From: CAYMTV01 sp964393525
GTDB taxonomy: Bacteria > Patescibacteriota > Microgenomatia > Daviesbacterales > UBA10151
Length of the DNA stretch: 24,584 nt
Direction: 5' to 3'
Assembly: GCA_964393525.1 (NCBI GenBank)
Contig: CAYMTV010000015.1
Coordinates: forward strand, 1 to 24,584
This document shows positions 13,667-21,129 of the stretch, in pieces. The translations under genes and the position numbers were made by a program. The notes beneath the pieces were generated by a model that saw only the letters and a program-made list of their open reading frames with translations, did not search any database and was not told the DNA's origin. Within the stretch, counting starts at the first letter, position 1. Every line of letters starts with the position of its first letter.

Positions 13667-16624
13667 CTAAAAAGGCCCTACTCCTCTCATGGCTGTCATC
13701 AGCGCGTCTAGATCCGGCCTTTGCCTGCTGGCATCAATCGTCCTTTCGGCCAAAATCTGCCTCAGTTCATCTATAGCAGCAAGTTGCTGGGGGTCTTGGG
13801 CATCTCTGGCAAATTGCTCAAATTTATCCGCATTTTGGACAAAGGTTTGTTCAAGTATATCCTGAAACATTGCCGGATCACCACCTGCCAATTTTTCTGC
13901 TTCTGTCCAAACATTACTGCCCTCAGGAACATGGGCAACAAAACCTGCACCGTTTGTCGCCTCAGGGCCTGGTGCAGTTATGGCAGCTAAGCCATCTGTG
14001 CCCCCGGCTGGAGCCGCACTCTCGACACCTGTCACTCCTCCTGAAGCCACGGCTGTTCCACCTGTTTCCCCGCCTGTACCTACCGCAGTAATGGTACCTA
14101 CCCCATTAGTTGCAGTTTCAGAGCCTAAACTAGTTCCAGACGCTGCGCTGCCCGCTGCCCCACCTATCTCTACTCCTCCTGGTACTATTGTTGCAGTTCC
14201 ATCCATCTCTCCACCGGTAACTGGGGGACTACCAATACCTGCTCCCAAATTAGGCGCTGCTTCAGAACCCAGCCCGGATCCCAATGGGGCGACATTAGAA
14301 GCATCAGGTCCCTGAATTCCCTCAAGACCGGTTGGAGCTTGAGGCGCTGCTATCCCGGCATCAGGGCCTAAGCCGGCAGCAGCACCCTGTCCTAAATTAC
14401 CAAGAGCGGTCATCAAATTATCTCTAGCTTCCTGATTTACAGCTAACCAGAGAAGAAGTGCAATGGCTGGTAAGGCTACCCTGGCTTTTGGATCCGATAA
14501 TACTTCCATTGTTAAAGCAGTTCCTCTTGCTGCTGCCGTAAATGCCGCCTCCCCAACTGCTGTACCGGCTCTACCCAAACCTTCCCTTAGTCTTCCTAAG
14601 CTGGCTCCTCCTACTCCTCTAGACAATATATCAAACCTTCTGGTTGTTGTAGCATCCGCTCCCAACTCCCGCAGTCTATCCAAAGCATACACTCTCCAGT
14701 ACCTTTGCAAAAGTTCAAGACCTTGTCCGGCTCTTTCCAAGTTGCGTCCCAATAATTCCCTGGCAGTAGCTCCCCTGGCTGCAAACCACTCTGCTACATC
14801 TCCTGGAACCTCCCTGCCCCTTTGTAAAACCCTGCCTCCAACAACTTGGGCTTCCCTTAAAAGCTCTCCTGTTCTTGCTGCCCTCCCGGCAGCCCCTTCT
14901 TGAAGCTGTCTGAACCTAGCACCGACTGGCCCTAAAGCAGCACCTAGAAAACCATTAAGCCTTTCTCTGGCATCATTTGCCCTAAGCCGCATGCTTTCCC
15001 ATCTTTCAACTAACGATTGCCAGACAGGGTCTGTCCGCTCCCTAGCCCAAGTCCCAACCCCCCTGCCAAAAACCCTCATCGCTTCAACCTGACTTCGGGT
15101 TAAACCCAAAGCTGCATCTCTGGCATCTCTTCCGCCGTCTACAATTCTGTCAATTACCGGTGATGCCAAATCCGATGCCCACTCTACCAGAATCCCAAGC
15201 CTTTCACCCATCATTGCTCTCTGGTCCCTCATTCCTTCCCTCTCTTGGTTTACTCTGTCCCAGAAAGGCTCAAGCCTGATGGCGATTCTGGCTCTTGCTA
15301 CTTGCACCTCATCCTGAACTCTTTGCCTGATCTGCCTTTGAAGATTATCTAAATTAGTTGCCTGTTCTCTAGCAAATGCCTGAATTGCTCTTCCAGTTTC
15401 GCCAATACCTGTTCCGGCTTCGGTTCCAGCAGTTTGACAAGCATTAACAAAACCTTCAATACGGGCTGCGGCTCCAGCCCTGGCATTTTGCAATAGTTCA
15501 TTGGCACCCTTTGATAACTCTCCCGCCCTAGTGGTAATCCCTTCCCTCATTCTGTTAACAAAGGCTGTTGCAACCTCAAGCCTTGGACCTATCGCACCAC
15601 CAACTCTTTCGGCTACCCCTGCTCCTGCCTGCCTTGCAGCTTCTAAAACACCTCCCGCTGCTGCTCTGACATTTTCTGCCTGCGCTCCGACTGCTGCAGT
15701 AAGCTGACTAAATCTTTCTCTTCCTGCTTCAGCAACCCCTCTTATTCTTACCCCTGCGCCTCTTAACAATCCAAAAATTCCATCCCTACCGGCTGCAAAA
15801 ACTTCCCTGCCCCTTTGTGCAACTCTCTCTCCGACTCTGCCTGCTCCGGCAAGAGCATTATCAATTCCGGCAGCCGCCGCTCCTCCTACTCTTTCTGCAT
15901 AACCTCCTACAGCTCCGGCTACATTTCTTCCGGCCTCAGCTACTCTTCCGGGAACTCCTGTTGCAACGCCCCATGTGGCTTCTGCCCCACCCCTAACTGC
16001 ACCAGCAGCCGCCCCAGCTCTATCTCTTAACTCACCTGCTGCAGCTCCAACTGCTGCCCTTCCAGCTTCCGCTCCCCTGCCAACCTTCGCTCCTCCTGCT
16101 GCCATCTGCCAGCCTAATAAATGAAACAGATCTCCAATTTTATCGCGGATCCCCTCGGCTTGTTGTTCTGGCTCCACCTGTAAGTCGATATCACGAAACT
16201 TTTCTCCAGCCTCTTTTAGATCTTCATCAATCATCTTGCGCCATTCTCTAACATCTCGAAGTGCTCGAACTCTGGCTCGAAACTCATCTTTTGAGATTCC
16301 TCTTTCTAAAGCAGCGCTTCTAGCTTCTCTTTCTGCACGGGCAACTGCTGCCCTTTCAGCTCTAAGTTCGGCGAAGTTAGTAAGTCTTCCCCTTGCTAAA
16401 TCCTGCGCTTCGGCTGGACTCATACCAGGGTCTTCTTCCTGGAATCTTTGAGCAACTTGTTTCTCTTGTTTATCTGTAGGCCTTGTAGCAATCATACCAA
16501 TCTGCTCGTTTCTTCTATCGGCATTATTGGAAAGTCTTTCGGGGTTATGTTTAAGCTTGAACGCAGGACGTTCAACTTTGGGTGCGGTACGCGGTGCAGG
16601 AACAGGGGCAGCTTCTCCAGCCAT
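13667..16624 (-). CDS. Large Ala/Gly/Arg-rich amphipathic-helix protein, unknown
   Basis: 985 aa from the ATG at 16624. Residues 1-150 are charged helical. About 160-470 can be laid out as roughly twenty 11-residue blocks rich in Ala, Gly, Arg and Val (GRGAEAGRAAV, GAAAGELRDRA, GAAAGAVRGGA). About 470-700 are longer amphipathic helices. Residues 716-730 (VALPAIALLLWLAVN) form the only hydrophobic helix. About 741-895 are low-complexity Gly/Ala/Thr/Ser/Pro, and about 900-985 form a compact acidic domain starting VPEGSNVWTEAEKL. Eleven-residue amphipathic repeats are known from apolipoproteins, perilipins, synuclein and group 3 LEA proteins, so surface binding to membrane or protection is conceivable. 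An upstream TTG at 16636 is rejected because it lies in the predicted -10 box. Function unknown. Confidence 0.85.
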   Translation of the reverse strand: MAGEAAPVPAPRTAPKVERPAFKLKHNPERLSNNADRRNEQIGMIATRPTDKQEKQVAQRFQEEDPGMSPAEAQDLARGRLTNFAELRAERAAVARAEREARSAALERGISKDEFRARVRALRDVREWRKMIDEDLKEAGEKFRDIDLQVEPEQQAEGIRDKIGDLFHLLGWQMAAGGAKVGRGAEAGRAAVGAAAGELRDRAGAAAGAVRGGAEATWGVATGVPGRVAEAGRNVAGAVGGYAERVGGAAAAGIDNALAGAGRVGERVAQRGREVFAAGRDGIFGLLRGAGVRIRGVAEAGRERFSQLTAAVGAQAENVRAAAGGVLEAARQAGAGVAERVGGAIGPRLEVATAFVNRMREGITTRAGELSKGANELLQNARAGAAARIEGFVNACQTAGTEAGTGIGETGRAIQAFAREQATNLDNLQRQIRQRVQDEVQVARARIAIRLEPFWDRVNQEREGMRDQRAMMGERLGILVEWASDLASPVIDRIVDGGRDARDAALGLTRSQVEAMRVFGRGVGTWARERTDPVWQSLVERWESMRLRANDARERLNGFLGAALGPVGARFRQLQEGAAGRAARTGELLREAQVVGGRVLQRGREVPGDVAEWFAARGATARELLGRNLERAGQGLELLQRYWRVYALDRLRELGADATTTRRFDILSRGVGGASLGRLREGLGRAGTAVGEAAFTAAARGTALTMEVLSDPKARVALPAIALLLWLAVNQEARDNLMTALGNLGQGAAAGLGPDAGIAAPQAPTGLEGIQGPDASNVAPLGSGLGSEAAPNLGAGIGSPPVTGGEMDGTATIVPGGVEIGGAAGSAASGTSLGSETATNGVGTITAVGTGGETGGTAVASGGVTGVESAAPAGGTDGLAAITAPGPEATNGAGFVAHVPEGSNVWTEAEKLAGGDPAMFQDILEQTFVQNADKFEQFARDAQDPQQLAAIDELRQILAERTIDASRQRPDLDALMTAMRGVGPF

Positions 16625-16632
16625 ATACAATA

Positions 16633-16662
16633 ACAATACTTATTTACAACACTTATTGTCAA
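16633..16662 (-). promoter_or_regulatory. Sigma-70-type leaderless promoter of the 985-aa protein gene
   Basis: A perfect TTGACA (16657-16662, minus strand) is followed after 18 nt by TATTGT (16633-16638), which ends 8 nt before the ATG at 16624. This is the best two-box promoter in the window and places the transcript start at about the start codon. Confidence 0.6.
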
Positions 16663-16732
16663 CTACCTGATCTTTGCCCCATCCGAGGAAAATTTTTGCA
16701 TTTTATACCTTAAGATGCTAAATTTGAGACCG

Positions 16733-16738
16733 TATTTA
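16733..16738 (+). promoter_or_regulatory. Weak candidate -10 box of the Tat lipoprotein gene
   Basis: TATTTA ends 8 nt before the ATG at 16747, similar in spacing to the stronger leaderless promoters here. The match is poor and the region 16663-16746 shows no other clear signal. Confidence 0.25.
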
Positions 16739-16746
16739 AACAAGTT

Positions 16747-17340
16747 ATGGGTTATCAAACAAGAAGAGAGCTTCTTAAGACTTCAGCCTTGACAATTGCC
16801 GCAATGGGCTTAGCAGCTTGTGGACAACCCCAAACAGCTGAATCTACCTATAACTGGCCAAAATTGCAGATTCCTGCTAATCATAGACTTCAAAGGATAC
16901 CAAATGTTGATACTTTTCAATCAACGGATATTGGTATAAGGGGTTTATATCTTCTCAATCATTCAAGAATCCCATTGGTAGCAATTTATGTAGCTTATGA
17001 TGATGCAGTTGAATTTTTGGAATACACAAGCGCCAGCTTTGGATTCCAAGCGGTAAGAGAAGGGTTTAGTCCAGTAACACCTTTGGTCCAAGACAGCCGT
17101 AGAAAGCAAATCGGACCTAAAGAGATAGCACAGTTTCAAGGTGATGCAATACACCTAGTGCGAGAAAGCGACTCTCAGAGAAAAAATGGAATGTTACTTG
17201 TTAAATTTAGACCTGAAGATCCAACTACACCACAAACTTTGGTTTTTGAAAAGGGCTTAGTCAGATTTCAGAGGAATCTTTCTCCTCAGGCTTATTTAAG
17301 AACCAAATTAATTTTTGAAACTCCTGGAAGGGTTATTTAA
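16747..17340 (+). CDS. Predicted Tat-exported lipoprotein, unknown
   Basis: 197 aa. The N-terminus has a complete Tat motif TRRELLK (5-11), a hydrophobic stretch (ALTIAAMGLAA) and a lipobox LAAC with Cys25, so it should be exported folded and lipidated. The mature part is a mixed alpha/beta domain: a Pro-rich linker, then RGLYLLNHSRIPLVAIYVAYDDAVEFLEYTSASFGFQAV, an Arg/Lys-rich loop and MLLVKFRPEDPTTPQTLVFEKG. No family is recognised. No cofactor motif is visible, although Tat export often implies a folded or cofactor-bearing protein. It is divergent from the 985-aa gene and convergent with the tRNA-binding gene, overlapping it by 8 bp. No Shine-Dalgarno site. Confidence 0.75.
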   Translation: MGYQTRRELLKTSALTIAAMGLAACGQPQTAESTYNWPKLQIPANHRLQRIPNVDTFQSTDIGIRGLYLLNHSRIPLVAIYVAYDDAVEFLEYTSASFGFQAVREGFSPVTPLVQDSRRKQIGPKEIAQFQGDAIHLVRESDSQRKNGMLLVKFRPEDPTTPQTLVFEKGLVRFQRNLSPQAYLRTKLIFETPGRVI

Positions 17341-17656
17341 TCTTTGCTCCATTTGGAACTTTAGAGGAAGGCTTAAGAAAAATAGGTTTATTATCACAAT
17401 CTGCAGCAAGCATGATGCCTTGAGACTCATATCCCATCATCACTTTTGGTTCCAAATTTGCCACAACTATTACCTGTTTTCCAACCAAGCTTTCAGGTTT
17501 ATACCATTTTTTGATACCGGCCAAAATTTGCCTTGGGGTTTCTTCTCCCAAATCCACTTTTAACTTAATTAGCTTCTCAGATTCCTTGATAGCCTCTGCT
17601 TCCAAAATAGTCCCAACTTTTAATTCTAATTTCGCAAAATCATCAATAGTTATCAT
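17333..17656 (-). CDS. Stand-alone tRNA-binding OB-fold protein (CsaA / MetRS C-terminal type)
   Basis: 107 aa. Its full length matches the tRNA-binding domain found at the C-terminus of methionyl-tRNA synthetase and in CsaA. FAKLELKVGTILEAEAI (7-23) is the first OB strand pair, KLIKLKVDLGEETPRQILAGI (28-48) follows, then LVGKQVIVVANLEPKVMMGYESQGIMLAA (57-85), including the typical G-x-x-S-x-G-M-L loop. It binds tRNA non-specifically or acts as a dimerising trans-subunit of MetRS; CsaA-like chaperone activity is an alternative. An AGGTGGAG Shine-Dalgarno-like site overlaps the end of the preceding gene, 6 nt upstream of which trpS lies further back. It is the last gene of the trp-trpS cluster and overlaps the convergent lipoprotein gene. 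Confidence 0.88.
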   Translation of the reverse strand: MITIDDFAKLELKVGTILEAEAIKESEKLIKLKVDLGEETPRQILAGIKKWYKPESLVGKQVIVVANLEPKVMMGYESQGIMLAADCDNKPIFLKPSSKVPNGAKIK

Positions 17657-17662
17657 ATTAAT

Positions 17663-17938
17663 TTACTCTCCACCTATAATTAATTCCCTTGGTATAGGAT
17701 TTGAATTAGTCCGACAGGCAATTTCAAGCGATCTAATAAGAAAAGAAAGATATCCTCCGTAAAAATTTCCTTTTTTGGTTTTTTGAGAGATTTGAATACC
17801 GATTAATCTCCCATTATCGCCCAAATCTACCTCTACTAATCTGTTAATTTTTCTGAATCCTCTAAGTGCACCATCATTTACTCTTAAATACACCCCGTCT
17901 TCTGCTTGGGAATATCTAGCTATTGGAAGTTTTTCCAT
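17663..17938 (-). CDS. DUF2283-like small protein
   Basis: 91 aa. The stretch ARYSQAEDGVYLRVND, then INRLVEVDLGDNGRLIGIQISQ, follows the DUF2283 pattern (Y-x-x-x-x-D-x-x-Y-I/L-R, then a strand ending G-R-L-V/I-G-I-E/Q-I), a small all-beta domain of unknown function. The remainder (KKGNFYGGYLSFLIRSLEIACRT) is a C-terminal helix not usual in the family. The ATG immediately follows the trpS TAA with no gap, so translation is coupled. The family call rests on eye recognition of one motif. Function unknown; position between trpS and a tRNA-binding protein is the only hint of a translation link. Confidence 0.6.
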   Translation of the reverse strand: MEKLPIARYSQAEDGVYLRVNDGALRGFRKINRLVEVDLGDNGRLIGIQISQKTKKGNFYGGYLSFLIRSLEIACRTNSNPIPRELIIGGE

Positions 17939-18937
17939 TTAACCAAAGTAATCAATCTTCATCGCAATCTTGACTTCTTCCAGAGTTTTTTTAGCTTCAT
18001 TCCTGGCTTTTTCAGTGCCTTCTTTTAATATTCTTTCCACAAGCTTAGGATCCTGCTCGAATTGAGCTCGCTTTTTTCTGATAGGTTCGAGAAAATTATT
18101 GAAAACCTGCACCAAGTACTTTTTTACCTCAACATCTCCTACTTTGCCCTCCTGATATCTTTGTTTGTACTCCACAACCTTAGCTTCATCTGAGGCGAAG
18201 GCATCCAAATAAGTAAATACAGGATTGCCCTCAACTTTTCCCGGGATATCCGGACTAATTCTATTAGGATCTGTATACATTCCCATCACTTTTTTTTCTA
18301 CCTCTTCTTTGGAATCAGAAAGATTTATCACATTACCCGCAGACTTACTCATCTTCATTGAGCCATCTGTCCCAGGCAGTGTTCCAATATCATCCGGAAT
18401 TAAAGCCTCAGGAATGGGTAAAGTTTCTCCATACAATCTGTTAAACTCTCTGGCGATTTCCCGGGTAATTTCAATATGAGATGCTTGATCGCGCCCTACA
18501 GGCACCAAATTCGCCCTAACCATTAAAATATCTGCCGATTGCAAGACCGGATAGCCTTGTAAACCAAAGGATGGAATTTGAATGTCTGCATCTCTCATTA
18601 CATCCTTTAAAGTAGGGACTCTTTCTAACCTTGGAACCGTTACTAAATTTCCAAAAATTACAGCTAACTCTGCCACCTCTGGAATTTGAGACTGAATATA
18701 AATAGTAGCTTTTTGAGGATCAATCCCAACTGAAAGATAATCTAAAACCAGCTGGTAAATATTTTCTTTTAAATCTCCAGTTTTCTCAGGCTTTGTAGTT
18801 AGAGTATGCAAATCCGCAATGATAAAAAAACACTCATACTCATCCTGAAGTCTAACTCTATTCCTTAAAGAGCCAATGTAATGCCCTAAATGTAATCTGC
18901 CTGTTGGCCTATCCCCTGTTAAAATTCTTTTTTTCAT
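17939..18937 (-). CDS. trpS: Tryptophanyl-tRNA synthetase
   Basis: 332 aa, normal for bacterial TrpRS. The class I signature appears as HLGHY (16-20, within GDRPTGRLHLGHYIGSL), and KMSKS at 195-199 (GSMKMSKSAGN). The body includes FIIADLHTLT, IYIQSQIPE and QSADILMVRANLVPVGRDQASHIEITREIAREFN, all characteristic. It charges tRNA-Trp with tryptophan in the cytoplasm. The ATG at 18937 is chosen over an in-frame TTG at 18946 because family members start MKKRI-like at this point and the TTG sits at the edge of a repeat element. It lies downstream of trpA across that element and upstream of the DUF2283-like gene, so synthesis and use of tryptophan are in one gene cluster. Confidence 0.97.
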   Translation of the reverse strand: MKKRILTGDRPTGRLHLGHYIGSLRNRVRLQDEYECFFIIADLHTLTTKPEKTGDLKENIYQLVLDYLSVGIDPQKATIYIQSQIPEVAELAVIFGNLVTVPRLERVPTLKDVMRDADIQIPSFGLQGYPVLQSADILMVRANLVPVGRDQASHIEITREIAREFNRLYGETLPIPEALIPDDIGTLPGTDGSMKMSKSAGNVINLSDSKEEVEKKVMGMYTDPNRISPDIPGKVEGNPVFTYLDAFASDEAKVVEYKQRYQEGKVGDVEVKKYLVQVFNNFLEPIRKKRAQFEQDPKLVERILKEGTEKARNEAKKTLEEVKIAMKIDYFG

Positions 18938-18946
18938 AATATGCAA

Positions 18947-19037
18947 TTGTCATTCCCGCGTAGGCGGGAATCCATTTATTGGTATAGATTCCGGATCAAG
19001 CCTGCACTGAGCTTGCCGAATGTGTCCGGAATAACAC
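18947..19037. repeat. Inverted-repeat element overlapping the trpA 3' end
   Basis: Ends are TTGTCATTCC (18947-18956) and GGAATAACAC (19028-19037), complementary at 8 of 10 positions. Inside are a perfect 8-bp hairpin, ATTCCCGC / GCGGGAAT (18952-18959, 18964-18971), and a second pair TTCCGGA / TCCGGAA enclosing CAAGC / GCTTG. The last 13 codons and the stop of trpA lie inside it. It has the shape of a small non-autonomous palindromic element (REP or MITE type). Confidence 0.75.
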
Positions 19038-19805
19038 TAAAAACCTTTCTACTTCTTTTAGATAATTTCCTTTGCTTTGATTAATTATATCGATTATGGC
19101 ACTTCCTACAATAGCAATATCAGCATAACCACTTAACTTCTCCAGATGCTCTTTTTTTGAAATTCCAAATCCCACAGCTATAGGAATACTAAAAAACTTT
19201 CTGACTCTTTTTAGAAATCCCTCAAGTTTTGGATCTAATTCATTTTTAGCGCCGGTTATTCCTTGTCTGGCAGTACAATAAATAAAGCCTTTAGAAACTT
19301 GGGCATTTTTTTCAAGCCTTTCATCAGTTGAGGCAGGAGATAAAACATGAATATGATGTAAGTTATTCTCCTCACAGCTTTGCATAAAATGCTCTGTACC
19401 TTCCTCTTCAATTGAAATATCAGGCACAATTAATCCAGAAATCCCAGCTTCTTTTGCATCCCTACAAAACTTTTCAACTCCATATTTAAAAACATTGTTA
19501 TAGTAAGCCATAATGAAAAGCGGCACTGAAACTTCATTTGATAATCTTTTGGCAATTTCAAAAGCATCTTTAACCTTCGTGCCATTTTTTAAAGACTCTT
19601 CAGAAGCTTGCATAATAGTCGGACCATCTGCCAAAGGATCTGAAAAAGGAATCTGAATTTCAACAAAATATACTCCTTGTTGATCCATCAACTTAACCAG
19701 TTCATATGTTGCTTCAAGTGATGGGTAGCCCAAAACTACATGGGTCATAATACCCAATTTTCCAGAACTTTTAAGTTCATTAACTTTTTTATCTATTAAA
19801 TTCAT
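18996..19805 (-). CDS. trpA: Tryptophan synthase alpha chain
   Basis: 269 aa. It cleaves indole-glycerol phosphate to indole and glyceraldehyde 3-phosphate, passing indole to TrpB. VEIQIPFSDPLADGP (48-62) carries Glu49 and Asp60, the canonical catalytic pair at canonical numbering. FIMAYYNNVFKYGVEKF and GLIVPDISIEEE are present. The phosphate-binding region reads TARQGITGA where most TrpA have S-R-x-G-V-T-G, and IAVGFGISKKEH and IVGSAIIDII close the barrel. The last 13 residues (VLFRTHSASSVQA) and the stop are encoded by a repeat element, so the natural C-terminus has been replaced or extended. No Shine-Dalgarno site; the upstream gap is filled by another repeat element. Confidence 0.97.
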   Translation of the reverse strand: MNLIDKKVNELKSSGKLGIMTHVVLGYPSLEATYELVKLMDQQGVYFVEIQIPFSDPLADGPTIMQASEESLKNGTKVKDAFEIAKRLSNEVSVPLFIMAYYNNVFKYGVEKFCRDAKEAGISGLIVPDISIEEEGTEHFMQSCEENNLHHIHVLSPASTDERLEKNAQVSKGFIYCTARQGITGAKNELDPKLEGFLKRVRKFFSIPIAVGFGISKKEHLEKLSGYADIAIVGSAIIDIINQSKGNYLKEVERFLVLFRTHSASSVQA

Positions 19806-19814
19806 AATTTCTAT

Positions 19815-19907
19815 TTGTCATCCTGAAGCGCAGCTGAAGGATCTCTCAATTTATTTGAGCTACCTTACATTCGTAAGAGATTCTTCGCCTTCGGCTCTGA
19901 ATGACAA
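19815..19907. repeat. Inverted-repeat element filling the trpB-trpA gap
   Basis: The 103-bp gap holds a 93-bp element bounded by the exact inverted ends TTGTCAT (19815-19821) and ATGACAA (19901-19907). Internal arms GAAGGATCTCT and AGAGATTCTTC are also near-complementary. The first four end bases are the same as those of the element at 18947-19037 (both start TTGTCATYC). It ends 1 nt before the trpB stop codon. The hairpin could modulate trpA expression or protect mRNA ends. Confidence 0.75.
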
Positions 19908-19908
19908 T

Positions 19909-21129
19909 CTAATACCCTTCCTTTACAGTGTCCTTTAAAAACTCCATAAACTTTTTGTCTTTAAAAGCTTTAGCAACAATAAATAAGTCTTTATCCCCCC
20001 TACCCGATAAATTAACGACAATAACCTGATCACTGCTAAGCTTTGGTGCAAGTTTTATGGCATAAGCTACAGCATGAGCAGATTCTAAAGCCGGGATAAT
20101 CCCTTCTGTTTTGGCAAGCATCTCAAAAGCCTCCATAGTTTCCTGATCAGTCGAAGCTTCAAACTCTACCCTTCCTGTATCCTTAAGGTTTGCCAGCTCA
20201 GGCCCAATCCCTGCATAATCTAACCCGGCAGAGATCGAGTGAGTTTTTTGAACCTGTCCATCTTCATCTTGTAAAAAGTAAGATTTATATCCTTCTACAA
20301 CTCCAACCGAACCTCCCTGAAAACGCATGGCATTCTCCCCTACTTTTTTACCCCTTCCCCCAGCCTCAACTCCAATTAATTTAACCTCTTTATTCGGCAA
20401 AAACTCATTAAATATACCCATTGCATTGCTTCCTCCTCCAACACAGGCAATAATATAATCCGGCAGCTTGTTTTCCATTTCCATCGTCTGCGTTCGTACT
20501 TCCCTGCCCACAACTGACTGAAAGTCGCGTGTCATAGTAGGATATGGGTGTGGCCCGACCACTGATCCCAAAAGATAATAGGAATTTGCTACATTTTCAA
20601 TCCAATCTTTAAGCGCAGCATTTACTGCATCCTTTAAGGTTTTATTACCAAACTCAACCGGAATAACTTTTGCTCCAAGTTGTTCCATCCAAAAAACATT
20701 AGGTTTTTGGCGGGCAACATCCACAGCTCCCATGTATACCACACAAGAAAGCCCAAGTTTGGCAGCAACCGTGGCAGAAGCCAAACCATGCTGCCCTGCC
20801 CCGGTTTCTGCAATGATCCTTTTTTTGCCCATCCTTTTGGCAAGTAACCCCTGGCCAATACAGTGGGTTATCTTGTGGGCGCCTGTTATATTTAACCCTT
20901 CGTTTTTTAAATAAATCTTTGCTCCGTCTAATTTTTTGGTAAGGTTACTAGCAAAAGTTAATGGCGTGGTTCTTCCCGCGAAAGTTTTTAGAAGATACTC
21001 AAATTCTTCCTGAAAGCTCTTGTCATTTTTTGCTTCCTCATAAGCCTTCTCAAGCTCTTCCAAAGCCGGAATTAACATCTCCGGCACAAATCTTCCGCCA
21101 TATTTTCCAAAATATCCCGCCTTACCCAT
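19909..21129 (-). CDS. trpB: Tryptophan synthase beta chain
   Basis: 406 aa. PLP enzyme joining indole and serine to give tryptophan. KYGGRFVPEML (9-19) is the family start. The PLP lysine is Lys86 in TGAHKI, and the catalytic Glu108 is in AETGAGQHG (107-115). YLLGSVVGPHPYPTMTRDFQSVVG, a CVGGGSNAMGIF phosphate loop and VNLSGRGDKD near the end are present. The usual K-R-E-D-L-N before the lysine reads KNEGLN, an unusual change. The ATG at 21129 is chosen over an upstream in-frame start (21201) because AAGGAG lies 7 nt before it and homologous sequence begins there; the upstream stretch is repeat DNA within trpF. It overlaps the trpF stop by 8 nt. Confidence 0.98.
   Translation of the reverse strand: MGKAGYFGKYGGRFVPEMLIPALEELEKAYEEAKNDKSFQEEFEYLLKTFAGRTTPLTFASNLTKKLDGAKIYLKNEGLNITGAHKITHCIGQGLLAKRMGKKRIIAETGAGQHGLASATVAAKLGLSCVVYMGAVDVARQKPNVFWMEQLGAKVIPVEFGNKTLKDAVNAALKDWIENVANSYYLLGSVVGPHPYPTMTRDFQSVVGREVRTQTMEMENKLPDYIIACVGGGSNAMGIFNEFLPNKEVKLIGVEAGGRGKKVGENAMRFQGGSVGVVEGYKSYFLQDEDGQVQKTHSISAGLDYAGIGPELANLKDTGRVEFEASTDQETMEAFEMLAKTEGIIPALESAHAVAYAIKLAPKLSSDQVIVVNLSGRGDKDLFIVAKAFKDKKFMEFLKDTVKEGY

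Noticed and set aside
13720..16633. Several long plus-strand open frames (e.g. 13980-14315, 14463-14903)
   Set aside because: They are shadows of the Ala/Gly/Arg-rich minus-strand gene; composition is Pro/Ala/Ser-rich as expected for antisense of such codons, and none has a start signal.
16625..16636. Upstream TTG start for the 985-aa protein
   Set aside because: It lies in the predicted -10 box (16633-16638) of a TTGACA-type promoter, so it would not be transcribed.
18952..18971. Strong 8-bp hairpin after trpA as an intrinsic terminator
   Set aside because: It has no following T-run on the minus strand and belongs to a larger inverted-repeat element, so repeat is the better label.
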